Source of the DNA: CBDCVN01 sp965223045 | Lineage (GTDB): Bacteria; Deinococcota; Deinococci; Deinococcales; Trueperaceae | Assembly: GCA_965223045.1 (NCBI GenBank) | Contig: CBDCVN010000013.1 | Location: 2,046,001 to 2,110,000, forward strand | Length of the DNA stretch: 64,000 bases | Reading direction: 5' to 3' | Shown: positions 1-8,235 of the stretch, piece by piece | How the letters are laid out: each line of letters starts with the position of its first letter | Numbering within the stretch: position 1 is the stretch's first letter | The notes under the pieces: generated by a model | Told to the model about the DNA's origin: nothing | The model's input: the letters and a program-made list of their open reading frames with translations, nothing else | Database searches by the model: none | Made by a program: the position numbers and the translations under genes

Positions 1-1592
1 GAGAGATTAGCTTAGAAATCGGTAAAAGCGTCTCTATTTTAATAGACCGTATTGGTCGGGTTGTTACTGTTTCTGTTGGTGATGCACAAGAAACACCTAT
101 CCCAGAGTGGCATGGTGAAGCCGAAGCAAGACTGTATGGCCTTAGGTTAATTCATAGCCACCTAAAACCAAATGGGCTTTCGAATGGTGATCTATCAACC
201 CTCTTTCTAAATCGCTTAGATGCTATTTTGGCTATAGAGGTCAAATTAAATGCTAAGCAACACACTGAAATTGGTTATGTGCATATTGCCCAAATAGCTC
301 CTCTTACTGCAAAAGAAGAAGACTGGATTATTCAAAAACCTTTGAGCATAAATGAGGTAGAAAAGTTAAATATTGTAGAGATGACTCGAGCACTCGAGCA
401 AGAATTATCCCGTTCAGCCAACCTTCGTGAGATCAAAAGTAATAGCGAGCGAGCAGTATTGATTGGCCTTAACACTGGTGAATCTTATATTGATAGCGAT
501 GCAAGATTATCAGAGCTAGTAGAGCTAGCCCACACTGCTGGAGCAGAGGTGGTATATAAAAGCAAGCAACAACGATTAAAGCCTGACCCCCGTACTTTAA
601 TTGGTAGAGGCAAACTTCAGGAGCTCTTGAGCAAAGCTTATCATGAAGATGCTGACTTGCTAATATTTGACCGCGAGTTAAATCCTAATCAACTCAGAGA
701 AATTGAAAAAGAGACTAAATTAAAAGTGCTAGATCGCACAGGGCTTATCCTTGATATTTTTGCTCGACATGCTAAGGGCCGCGAGGCACAGGTTCAAGTT
801 GAGCTAGCCCAGCTTCACTATCAAGCAACACGTCTTGCAGGTAGAGGACAGGCACTAAGTCGTTTAGGTGGTGGCATTGGCACGCTTGGACCAGGTGAAA
901 CTAAGTTAGAAGTTGACCGTCGCCGTATTCGCAAGCGCATAGGTATTTTAGAAAAAGAAGTAGATAATATTAGTTCTCACCGTGCTCAAACTCGTAAGAG
1001 TCGTAATAAATCTCTTGTACCTATAATTGCCTTAGTTGGCTATACTAATGCTGGTAAGTCTACTTTATTTAACGCCCTCTCAAAAAGTACTGCTCTAAGT
1101 GAGAATAAGCTCTTTGCCACTTTAAGACCTACAACTAGAGAAGGCTGGTTGCCCAACTTAGGAGAGTATGGTAAAAAGGTACTTTATACTGACACTGTAG
1201 GTTTTATTCGTGATTTGCCCAATGAGTTACTTAATGCTTTCAGGGCTACCCTAGAAGAGCTTCATGACGCTGATATACTTTTACATGTTGTTGACGGTTC
1301 AAGTCTAGACGCCAATAGTAAGATTAGCACTGTGGGACGTATATTAGATGAATTGAATATAGAGATACCTTCACTAGTAGTACTTAATAAATGCGATATT
1401 GCTTCACTTGACTTAATAGAACAACTGGCAAAACGCCATCAAGCCGTAGTAGTTTCGGCACTAGCAAGTAAGGGCTTAGAAGAGCTTAAGGAATTACTTG
1501 CAAAAACTATAGAAAATATAGTTACATACAATACTATCAATAAGTATTCGTTAATCGATTTTGAACAGCATGCTCATCCAAGTAGAGCATAA
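1..1592 (+). CDS. hflX: GTPase HflX (5' end outside the window)
   Basis: HflX is a ribosome-associated GTPase that splits stalled or hibernating 70S ribosomes. The frame that starts at base 3 is open from the window edge, so the gene continues upstream. The TTG at 228 is internal: residues before it (for example GLRLIHSHLKPNGLSNGDL) belong to the extended N-terminal domain that I associate with Deinococcus-Thermus type HflX. The G1 motif GYTNAGKST lies at 1038-1064, followed by DTVGFIRDLP (G3) and NKCD (G4). The HflX-specific glycine-rich stretch GRGQALSRLGGGIGTLGPGE precedes the G domain. About 529 residues are visible, close to full length for the extended form. The family call is secure; the true start cannot be seen. 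Confidence 0.95.
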   Translation, partial: EISLEIGKSVSILIDRIGRVVTVSVGDAQETPIPEWHGEAEARLYGLRLIHSHLKPNGLSNGDLSTLFLNRLDAILAIEVKLNAKQHTEIGYVHIAQIAPLTAKEEDWIIQKPLSINEVEKLNIVEMTRALEQELSRSANLREIKSNSERAVLIGLNTGESYIDSDARLSELVELAHTAGAEVVYKSKQQRLKPDPRTLIGRGKLQELLSKAYHEDADLLIFDRELNPNQLREIEKETKLKVLDRTGLILDIFARHAKGREAQVQVELAQLHYQATRLAGRGQALSRLGGGIGTLGPGETKLEVDRRRIRKRIGILEKEVDNISSHRAQTRKSRNKSLVPIIALVGYTNAGKSTLFNALSKSTALSENKLFATLRPTTREGWLPNLGEYGKKVLYTDTVGFIRDLPNELLNAFRATLEELHDADILLHVVDGSSLDANSKISTVGRILDELNIEIPSLVVLNKCDIASLDLIEQLAKRHQAVVVSALASKGLEELKELLAKTIENIVTYNTINKYSLIDFEQHAHPSRA

Positions 1593-1727
1593 TTTAAATC
1601 TACTTTAGTTATAAAAGAAAGTATTATAAGGCAATTCTTACAAAATCCTCATTTTTATGGTTGTGATATTTTATGTTTCTCTAACGTTTAACATATAGAT
1701 TAATGACCTGATTAGGAGATTTTAAGT

Positions 1728-2165
1728 ATGATAGAATTTTCAAGGGCCATAACTACACCAGCAAAATTTTTTCCAACTTTAGAAGCCCCACTCAGTGTAC
1801 TTAAAGAGCTAAATAGCCTTCCCCATAGTATCCAAAAAGATTTATTTATACTTGATCCTATTGAACCTAAAACTATCGAGATTGCCAAAAAATGTATCAC
1901 AAACTTCTCTTACCTAGTAAAAAAGAGTGGTTTTCCTTGGCTAAATCCATATGTTACTACTAAAGGTGATGGTGATGTAAGTTTTAAATGGTGGCAAGAT
2001 AACGACAAACTATTAACACTAACTATAAAACCTAATGGAAATACAGAGTTTACAAAAATATCGGGATCAAAAATGTCTCAAAAAATGAAGATGGGTTGGC
2101 AACCCTCTGATAAAGAATTGATTGAGGCGTGGCAATGGCTAAACTCTAACCAACTTCTAAACTAA
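1728..2165 (+). CDS. Hypothetical protein, 145 aa
   Basis: I do not recognise a family. The ATG at 1728 has a good upstream AGGAGA (about 1713), which supports the start. The product is soluble and mixed alpha/beta, with no signal peptide or membrane segment. It is rich in Lys and Trp in its second half (KWWQDNDK, MGWQPSDKELIEAWQWL). The central KWW...LTLTIKPNGNTEF run looks like consecutive beta strands. It stands alone between hflX and a terminator hairpin. It is probably real because of the ribosome binding site and coding-like composition, but no role can be inferred. Confidence 0.65.
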   Translation: MIEFSRAITTPAKFFPTLEAPLSVLKELNSLPHSIQKDLFILDPIEPKTIEIAKKCITNFSYLVKKSGFPWLNPYVTTKGDGDVSFKWWQDNDKLLTLTIKPNGNTEFTKISGSKMSQKMKMGWQPSDKELIEAWQWLNSNQLLN

Positions 2166-2268
2166 CGCCTAAACATAAAAACTAATGGGCTTTTATTGGA
2201 ATTTATCAGTTTTAACAGGCTTCTAGCCTCCTTTACAGAGAATTAAATTCTACAAGGCCTTCCTAAAT

Positions 2269-2297
2269 CCCCTTAGTAAGGGGAAGTTTTATTTTTC
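2269..2297 (+). terminator. Rho-independent terminator
   Basis: A self-complementary run CCCCTTAGTAAGGGG at 2269-2283 is followed by a T-rich tract (2287-2297). It lies about 100 bases after the stop of the 145-aa gene and about 70 bases before the next ATG, so it most likely ends transcription of the hflX-side unit. Confidence 0.65.
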
Positions 2298-2369
2298 CCT
2301 ATAATCACAATCTTTTGCTATAACCTTCTATGACAAAATTAAGCTAAAATTGCTACAGAAGGATTTGAT

Positions 2370-3896
2370 ATGATTTGGTTTTTGGTTATTATTCTTGGCT
2401 TTATCCTTTGGGTCATTTATGACCTCACTCAGAAAAAACACGCTATTTTAAGAAATTTTCCTATAATTGGGCATTTTCGCTATTGGCTCGAGGCCATAGG
2501 CCCCGAACTTAGACAATACATAGTCACCAGCAACGATGACGAACGGCCTTTTAGCCGTGATCAGCGACGTTGGATTTACTCGAGTGCTAAAAAACAAAAC
2601 AACTATTTTGGCTTTGGGACCGATAATGATTTAGAGCTTGCCCCTAATTACCTAATTATTAAACACTCTCCCTTTCCACTAAAAGCTAATCACAATAAGA
2701 ATGCTGTGCCTTGTGCTAAGGTTTTAGGTGCATACCACAAGCGCAAGAAAGCCTTTCGCCCCTCTTCTATAGTTAATGTTTCAGGCATGAGTTTTGGTTC
2801 TCTTTCTGGCCCTGCTATAGAAGCTATAAACAAAGGTTGTAAATTGGCAGGTTCTCTGCAAAACACTGGTGAAGGCAGCATATCACACTATCACCAGCAT
2901 GGTGGAGAGCTTATTTGGCAGCTTGGCACTGCTTATTTTGGCTGCCGTAATAGCGATGGTACATTTAGCTTAGAGCGCTTTTTAGAAGTAGTAGATGCTA
3001 ATCCAATTCGTGCTATAGAAATTAAACTTAGCCAAGGAGCTAAACCCGGATTGGGCGGTATGCTACCAGCTAGTAAGGTGAATGCCGAAATTGCTGAGGC
3101 TCGAGGTATACCTATAGGTGAGACGTGCCATAGCCCTCCTGCCCACTCAGCTTTTAGCGATTTAGATAGTCTACTAGATTTTGTTGAGCTGTTAGCTCAA
3201 AGAACTGGTCTGCCTATAGGGGTTAAATCTGCAATAGGTGACCTAAGTGTTTGGCAAGGACTTGCTAAACAAATGTCTGAAACAGGTAGAGGAGTAGATT
3301 TTATTAGTATTGATGGAGGGGAAGGTGGTACAGGAGCAGCCCCTTTAACTTTCAGTGATCATGTTTCTTTACCTTTCAAACTGGCTTTTGCCAGAGTTTA
3401 CAAGGAGTTTGTCAAAGTTGATTACCATCAGAAAATAGTTTTTATTGGTTCTGGTAGGCTTGGTTTTCCGGAGGTAAGTTTTTTTGCTTTTGCCTTGGGC
3501 TGCGACCTTATCCATGTAGGGCGCGAGGCTATGCTGGCGATAGGTTGTATACAAGCTCAAAAGTGCCACTCAAATCACTGTCCCACAGGGGTTGCCACTC
3601 AAAACAAATGGTTAATACGCGGCCTTGACCCTACTAACAAAGCTGCTCGCTTAGCCAATTACCTAACTATCTTTCGTAAAGAAATCTTGCAACTAAGCAA
3701 TGCCTGTGGTTTACACCACCCTGCTTTTATTACTGGTCAACATTTAGAAATCCTTAATGATAGCTTCGCTCCTACAACTATTAATAAGCTTTTTGGCTAT
3801 GAAAACAATTGGAGTTTACCCTCAGAGGAAGATCAATCTGCTATTTGTAAAGTGATGAGTTCTATTGAGAATGCTACAGAAAAAATTTCCCCTTAG
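2370..3896 (+). CDS. FMN-binding glutamate synthase family protein
   Basis: A 508-residue stand-alone relative of the synthase (FMN/Fe-S) domain of glutamate synthase. Residues 1-20 form one hydrophobic membrane segment. The TIM-barrel core shows MSFGSLSGPAIEAINKG, the glycine/Glu segment NTGEGSISHYH, the FMN-phosphate region ISIDGGEGGTGAAP and the Fe-S cluster Cys motif CIQAQKCHSNHCPTGVATQ. In GltB proper this domain transfers ammonia to 2-oxoglutarate. Stand-alone membrane-anchored versions lack the glutaminase domain and their substrate is generally unknown. A degraded paralogue follows immediately. The start ATG has AAGGAT about 10 bases upstream. Confidence 0.88.
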   Translation: MIWFLVIILGFILWVIYDLTQKKHAILRNFPIIGHFRYWLEAIGPELRQYIVTSNDDERPFSRDQRRWIYSSAKKQNNYFGFGTDNDLELAPNYLIIKHSPFPLKANHNKNAVPCAKVLGAYHKRKKAFRPSSIVNVSGMSFGSLSGPAIEAINKGCKLAGSLQNTGEGSISHYHQHGGELIWQLGTAYFGCRNSDGTFSLERFLEVVDANPIRAIEIKLSQGAKPGLGGMLPASKVNAEIAEARGIPIGETCHSPPAHSAFSDLDSLLDFVELLAQRTGLPIGVKSAIGDLSVWQGLAKQMSETGRGVDFISIDGGEGGTGAAPLTFSDHVSLPFKLAFARVYKEFVKVDYHQKIVFIGSGRLGFPEVSFFAFALGCDLIHVGREAMLAIGCIQAQKCHSNHCPTGVATQNKWLIRGLDPTNKAARLANYLTIFRKEILQLSNACGLHHPAFITGQHLEILNDSFAPTTINKLFGYENNWSLPSEEDQSAICKVMSSIENATEKISP

Positions 3897-3944
3897 AGAG
3901 CTCTTGTTCAGTTTACCCTTGTGATTAACAACTGGGTAATCTAG

Positions 3945-4690
3945 GGACTTGGATTGCATAACCTTCATCAGAAAGTAAAAGGTAAAATAGCCCAAGTACG
4001 TGGTCTTGCAGAGGGCACAGCAGCAGTTAGCCCTGCTACTTTTCCTGATGTACATGGTTCTGAGGGATTCAAACGTATTACTGATGAAGTTCGTGAGGCC
4101 TCTGGAGGGATTCCTATTGGCTTTAAAATGTCTGCACAACACATAGAAGATGATATAGATTTTCCCTTGCTGTAGGTATAGATTACATAATATTAGATGG
4201 CCGTGGGGGTGGCACAGGTGCAGCCCCTAATGTTTTTAAACACAACATTAGTGTACCTACCATTTCTGCTTTAGCTAGATCACGGAGGCATTTAGATAAA
4301 AGTGGCCATAACAATGTCACTTTAATTATTACTGGTGGTTTACGCACAGAGTCACATTTTGCTAAGGCCCTAGCTTTAGGAGCAGATGGCATTGCTGTTT
4401 CAAATGCTGCTATGCAGGCTATAGGTTGTTTGGGTATGCGTGCTTGCCATACTAACAATTGCCCTGTAGGCATTGCCACACAAAAAGAGCATTTACGTGA
4501 ACGTTTAGACGTTCAGAAGTCAGCACTACAACTAAAGAGCTACTTTGAGTCTACTGTTCACTTACTCAAAGTGTTAGCAAGGGCATGTGGTCACAACCAC
4601 TTAAATCAGTTTTGTATAGATGACTTAACGACTTTTGATATAGATATGGCGCATCTAGCAGGAATTTCTTATGGAGGACTCATCAATTAG
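3945..4690 (+). pseudogene. Frameshifted fragment of a second glutamate synthase-like FMN domain
   Basis: The reading runs from 3945 in one frame (KVKGKIAQVRGLAEGTAAV... GFKMSAQHIEDDI) to about 4172, then continues in another frame as VGIDYIILDGRGGGTGAAP and MQAIGCLGMRACHTNNCPVG, ending at 4690. These are the C-terminal half motifs of the glutamate synthase FMN/Fe-S domain, including the Cys cluster. They are more similar to canonical GltB than is the intact gene upstream. The N-terminal half is missing, a stop (TAG, 3942-3944) lies just before the fragment, and a frameshift near 4172 breaks it. It overlaps the convergent hpf 3' end by 8 bases. Non-functional as read. Confidence 0.8.
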
Positions 4691-5219
4691 CAGGTTCTAT
4701 AAGTCCATAGTTACCATCATAACGTAAGTAAATTACATTAATTGATTCAGTTTCGGAATTGCGAAACATGTAAAAGTCGTGCCCTAGCGCGTCCATTTGC
4801 ATAGCTGCGTCCTCAGGTGACATAGGTCTAAGTACATGGTTTTTTATACGTACGATTTCAGGACCTGTCTCTTCAGCTTCTTCTTGAGGCAATAGTTCTG
4901 GAGTGCTCTCTTGACGTTTAGCTATATAGCGCCCCTTAAAGCGTTTTAGCTGACGCTCGAGCTTATCAACAACCAAATCCACTGCTGCATAAGTATCTAC
5001 ACCATTTTCTTCAGCTCGTACAATACCATGTGGAACATTTAGTTGTACCTCGACTCTGGCAGGAGTACCTCCACCACTATTATGGTTATATGACATTATT
5101 ACTTTAGTATCTACAATATTTTCAAAAAAGCGATCAAGCTTATCTAGTTTGTCTTCAGCATAGCTTCTCATTGCATCGGTGATTTCAAGGTTTCGTCCAA
5201 TAAATTTGTAAGTGTCCAT
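4683..5219 (-). CDS. hpf: Ribosome hibernation promoting factor, long form
   Basis: The 178-residue product has the HPF/RaiA N-terminal domain (about residues 1-100: GRNLEITDAMRSYAEDKLDKLDRFF ... VEVQLNVPHG) and a long-form C-terminal dimerisation domain (about 120-178: PMSPEDAAMQMDALGHDFYMFRN). Long HPF dimerises 70S ribosomes into inactive 100S particles when growth slows. The two domains are joined by an acidic linker. The start is well placed behind AGGAGG (5224-5230 on the minus strand). It is a single gene with convergent neighbours. hflX, which can rescue hibernating ribosomes, is 3 kb away, which may be coincidental. Confidence 0.95.
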   Translation of the reverse strand: MDTYKFIGRNLEITDAMRSYAEDKLDKLDRFFENIVDTKVIMSYNHNSGGGTPARVEVQLNVPHGIVRAEENGVDTYAAVDLVVDKLERQLKRFKGRYIAKRQESTPELLPQEEAEETGPEIVRIKNHVLRPMSPEDAAMQMDALGHDFYMFRNSETESINVIYLRYDGNYGLIEPAN

Positions 5220-5411
5220 ATAACTCCTCCTATAAGTATCTAACTTTATTGAGTATGTATATTAAGTCCTGAGTTTATCATTTTGTTGGTGAAGTTTGTT
5301 AGGGCATTTTGAGTGTAAAACATAAACCACTTTGATTTTGAGCTTAATTCCTCACCAATATTAATTTTAGCAGGGAGGAGGTTTGAAAGAAAGTGGGAAT
5401 CTTTTTATTTT

Positions 5412-5675
5412 TTGGTAGAGTTTGGAGTGGCTCGAGAATCTCTTTTCAATCTAGCAGTGTCCCGTGCTCTAAGCTATGCCAAACATACTGGAGCTATGAA
5501 ATGCAAGAACACTGCTGCCTTAGAAAAGGCTTTACAACCTTGGTATCTAAAAACACGCTTTGCTTATAGAATACCTTTAACAGAAATAGTAGAGGCTTTA
5601 CAAAGTCATCTCGAGAGCAACGTATCTGAACATAATAGAAACAAAAGGAGCTCAAAAAATAGTGCAAGCCACTAG
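5412..5675 (+). CDS. Small hypothetical protein or 5'-truncated remnant
   Basis: An 87-residue reading frame with no recognised family. The only start is TTG at 5412, without a convincing ribosome binding site. The frame is open upstream to about 5319 without any ATG, so this may be a remnant that has lost its start. The visible part is helical and basic (NLAVSRALSYAKHTGAM, TEIVEALQSHLES). It sits between divergent hpf and the M20 peptidase. Low confidence that a protein is made. Confidence 0.35.
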   Translation: MVEFGVARESLFNLAVSRALSYAKHTGAMKCKNTAALEKALQPWYLKTRFAYRIPLTEIVEALQSHLESNVSEHNRNKRSSKNSASH

Positions 5676-5728
5676 GAAACCCATTAGAATCAAGCTTATT
5701 TAATTAACTAATAGGCTATGATCTTATT

Positions 5729-7102
5729 ATGACTTGGCAAAATTATCTGGAAGAACATCAATCTAGGTTTTTAGAAGAATTGTTAGAGTTTTTAAGTATT
5801 CCTAGTATCTCGAGCTTAACTGAACATCAAAAAGATATCGAAGATGCTGCACAGTGGGTAGCAAACCGTCTTGAATTAGCAGGTTTAGAAAACATCACCA
5901 CCATACCTGCAGGTAGGCATCCTGTTATATATGGTCAGTGGTTAGGCACTCAGGATAAACCCACAGTACTCATATACGGACACTACGATACCCAACCTGT
6001 AGACCCTATAGAGCTTTGGGATTCACCCCCTTTTGAACCAATAGTAAAAGAGGGGCGTGTTTACGCTCGAGGTGCCTCGGATGATAAGGGTAATATGCTA
6101 GCGCCTATTTTGGCTATAGAATCACTACTTAAAAGTGAAGGTAAATTACCCATAAATGTCAAGGTTTTATTTGAAGGACAAGAAGAAATAGGTAGCCCAG
6201 AATTACCTGACATTGTGCGTGGGCACAAAGATTTATTGGCCTGTGATTTAGTTATTAGTGCTGATGGATGGCAATGGGCAGAAGATCAACCCAGTCTTTT
6301 ACATGGTCTCAGGGGTTTATGTGCAATGCAAGTAGATGTCAAAGGAGCAAGTACTGATCTGCACTCTGGTAGCTACGGTGGAACAGTACAAAACCCTATT
6401 CATGCACTTGTTTCTTCTCTCGCTGCTATGCGAGGACCTGATGGCAAAATTCTTATTGAAGGATTCTATGATGACGTTTTACCTCTTAGTCAAACAGATA
6501 GGGAAAATATTGCTGCTATACCCTTTGATGAGGCTTCTTATACAGCAGAATTAGGGTTAGAAGAATTATTTGGCGAACCTGATTATAGTGTTTTAGAGCG
6601 TGTGTGGACACGCCCTACCTTAGAAGTAAATGGCATTTGGGGAGGCTTTCAAGGTGAAGGGGTCAAGACCGTATTACCTAATGAGGCTCATGCTAAAATC
6701 AGCTGTCGCTTAGTAGCTAATCAAAAATCACAAAAGACCGCTAACCTTGTTAAAAATCATATTGAAGGACATTTTCCTATAGGTGCTAGTGTAACAGTTA
6801 CTTTAGACAAAAGTGCTGCCGAGCCTTACTTAATGCCCACTAGCCATCCCGCAAACCAAGCGGCAAGCAATGTTTTACAAAATCTTTATGGAAAAACTCC
6901 TTTTTATACAAGGACCGGTGGTAGTATTCCTTTTTGTGGGCTTATGCTAGAAATTTTAGATGTTTACACTCTTAATTTTGCCTTTGGTCTAGAGGATGAA
7001 GGTTTCCATGCCCCTAATGAATTTTTTAGGCTTAGCAGCTTTAAAAAATCACAGCAAGCTTATGTTATGTTGCTCAATGAGTTGGTAACTTTGCCTAAAT
7101 AG
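5729..7102 (+). CDS. M20-family metallopeptidase (dipeptidase)
   Basis: A 457-residue zinc peptidase of the M20/ArgE/DapE/CPG2 superfamily, most like the M20 dipeptidases annotated as Xaa-His or beta-Ala-Xaa type. Metal and catalytic residues are visible: YGHYDTQPVDP (His85 and Asp87), the bridging Asp in RGASDDKGN (about Asp118) and the general-base/metal Glu pair in GQEEIGSPE (152-153). The dimerisation lid domain is inserted around residues 200-300. There is no signal peptide, so it is cytoplasmic and probably cleaves imported di- or tripeptides. The next native gene is a peptide-type solute-binding protein, now separated by an insertion sequence. Confidence 0.9.
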   Translation: MTWQNYLEEHQSRFLEELLEFLSIPSISSLTEHQKDIEDAAQWVANRLELAGLENITTIPAGRHPVIYGQWLGTQDKPTVLIYGHYDTQPVDPIELWDSPPFEPIVKEGRVYARGASDDKGNMLAPILAIESLLKSEGKLPINVKVLFEGQEEIGSPELPDIVRGHKDLLACDLVISADGWQWAEDQPSLLHGLRGLCAMQVDVKGASTDLHSGSYGGTVQNPIHALVSSLAAMRGPDGKILIEGFYDDVLPLSQTDRENIAAIPFDEASYTAELGLEELFGEPDYSVLERVWTRPTLEVNGIWGGFQGEGVKTVLPNEAHAKISCRLVANQKSQKTANLVKNHIEGHFPIGASVTVTLDKSAAEPYLMPTSHPANQAASNVLQNLYGKTPFYTRTGGSIPFCGLMLEILDVYTLNFAFGLEDEGFHAPNEFFRLSSFKKSQQAYVMLLNELVTLPK

Positions 7103-7176
7103 ATTATGGGTAGCAAAAGGGAAGTCAACAATTTCTATAAGCTTAGCCCTTGGAATCTATAAAGAGCCTATATATT

Positions 7177-8165
7177 AGAGTTGTTCTGAAATAAATAAAT
7201 CGGTCAAAATAAAGGAATGTTACTACCAAGAGATGACCGACAAGTAAGAAGTATAACAGGATTGAGCGAAAAGAAAGTAGAGGAACTAGAACCTGCATTT
7301 GCTAAAGCTTTAGAAGACCATGAAAAGCAACGTTATGAAAAGGCTCTAGAAGCAGGGAAAGTACATCGTAAGCCAGGAGGAGGAAGAAACAGTAAACTAA
7401 GTACAGTCAATATAAAACTGTGCTTTATTCTTTACTACCTTAGACTTTACCCAACGTTTGATGTTCTAGCGGAGAAATTTGATTTATCACGATCTAATGC
7501 CCATGCTTGGGTACAACGTCTTACACCAATAATGGCGAAAACTCTAAGTGGTTTGGGATATATGCCAGCTAGAGAGTTTGAAAACATAGAGGATTTCAAA
7601 GCAGCTTTTGAGGGACTTGACGAAATACTGATTGATGTTACAGAGCGAGAACATCAACGCCCAAAGGATGATGAAATGCAACAGGAGTTATACAGTGGCA
7701 AACAGGGTAACCACACGCAGAAAAACACAGTGATAAGCAGCAAGGAGAAGGTAATTTTGTTTGTGGGACAAACCTTTGGAGGACGGAACCATGACTATGC
7801 AATGCTAAAGGAAGAATTTCCACCTGAGGAGGAGTGGTTTGAGGATATTAAAGTGGCAGTAGATTTAGGATATCAAGGAATCGAGAAAGATTATGAAGGA
7901 GCAGATGTTGCAATACCTCATAAGAGACCTAGGAAGAGCAAAGCCAACCCTAATCCCAAGCTTAGTAAAGAGCAGAAGGCTCACAACCAAGCAGTGAGCA
8001 AGATACGTGTATATGTTGAGAATGCCATTGGAGGAATGAAGCGTTTCAAGATTCTTGTGTATGCTTTTAGGAATCGTATTAAGGGATTTGTTGACGATGT
8101 AGTAGGAGTTTGTGCTGGTTTATGGAACTGCCTTATTGCCTAATTCCTTATTTCAGAACAAGTCT
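7177..8165 (+). mobile_element. IS5-family-like element, copy 1 (989 bp)
   Basis: Ends are AGAGTTGTTCTGAAATAA on the left and the inverse of AGACTTGTTCTGAAATAA on the right, an 18-bp inverted repeat with one mismatch. A 3-bp target duplication ATT is present at 7174-7176 and 8166-8168. The element carries one transposase gene. Two more copies of identical length lie at 26420-27408 and 60422-61410. The insertion is between a peptidase and a solute-binding protein gene and breaks neither. Confidence 0.93.
7217..8143 (+). CDS. IS5-like DDE transposase (copy 1)
   Basis: A 308-residue transposase with an N-terminal helix-turn-helix (about residues 60-105) and a DDE_Tnp_4-like catalytic domain. 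Likely acidic triad: Asp140 (DEILIDVTE), Asp216 (VAVDLGYQG) and Glu268 (RVYVENAIGGMKR). The translated product is identical to the other two copies in the window, which suggests recent movement. The single ORF fills almost the entire element. It moves the 989-bp element by cut-and-paste. Confidence 0.92.
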   Translation: MLLPRDDRQVRSITGLSEKKVEELEPAFAKALEDHEKQRYEKALEAGKVHRKPGGGRNSKLSTVNIKLCFILYYLRLYPTFDVLAEKFDLSRSNAHAWVQRLTPIMAKTLSGLGYMPAREFENIEDFKAAFEGLDEILIDVTEREHQRPKDDEMQQELYSGKQGNHTQKNTVISSKEKVILFVGQTFGGRNHDYAMLKEEFPPEEEWFEDIKVAVDLGYQGIEKDYEGADVAIPHKRPRKSKANPNPKLSKEQKAHNQAVSKIRVYVENAIGGMKRFKILVYAFRNRIKGFVDDVVGVCAGLWNCLIA

Positions 8166-8235
8166 ATTCAATATTCAATTACCCTCATAAATATCAAGTA
8201 AGGTAATAGTAATAATTCTTTCAAGGAGATTTTTT

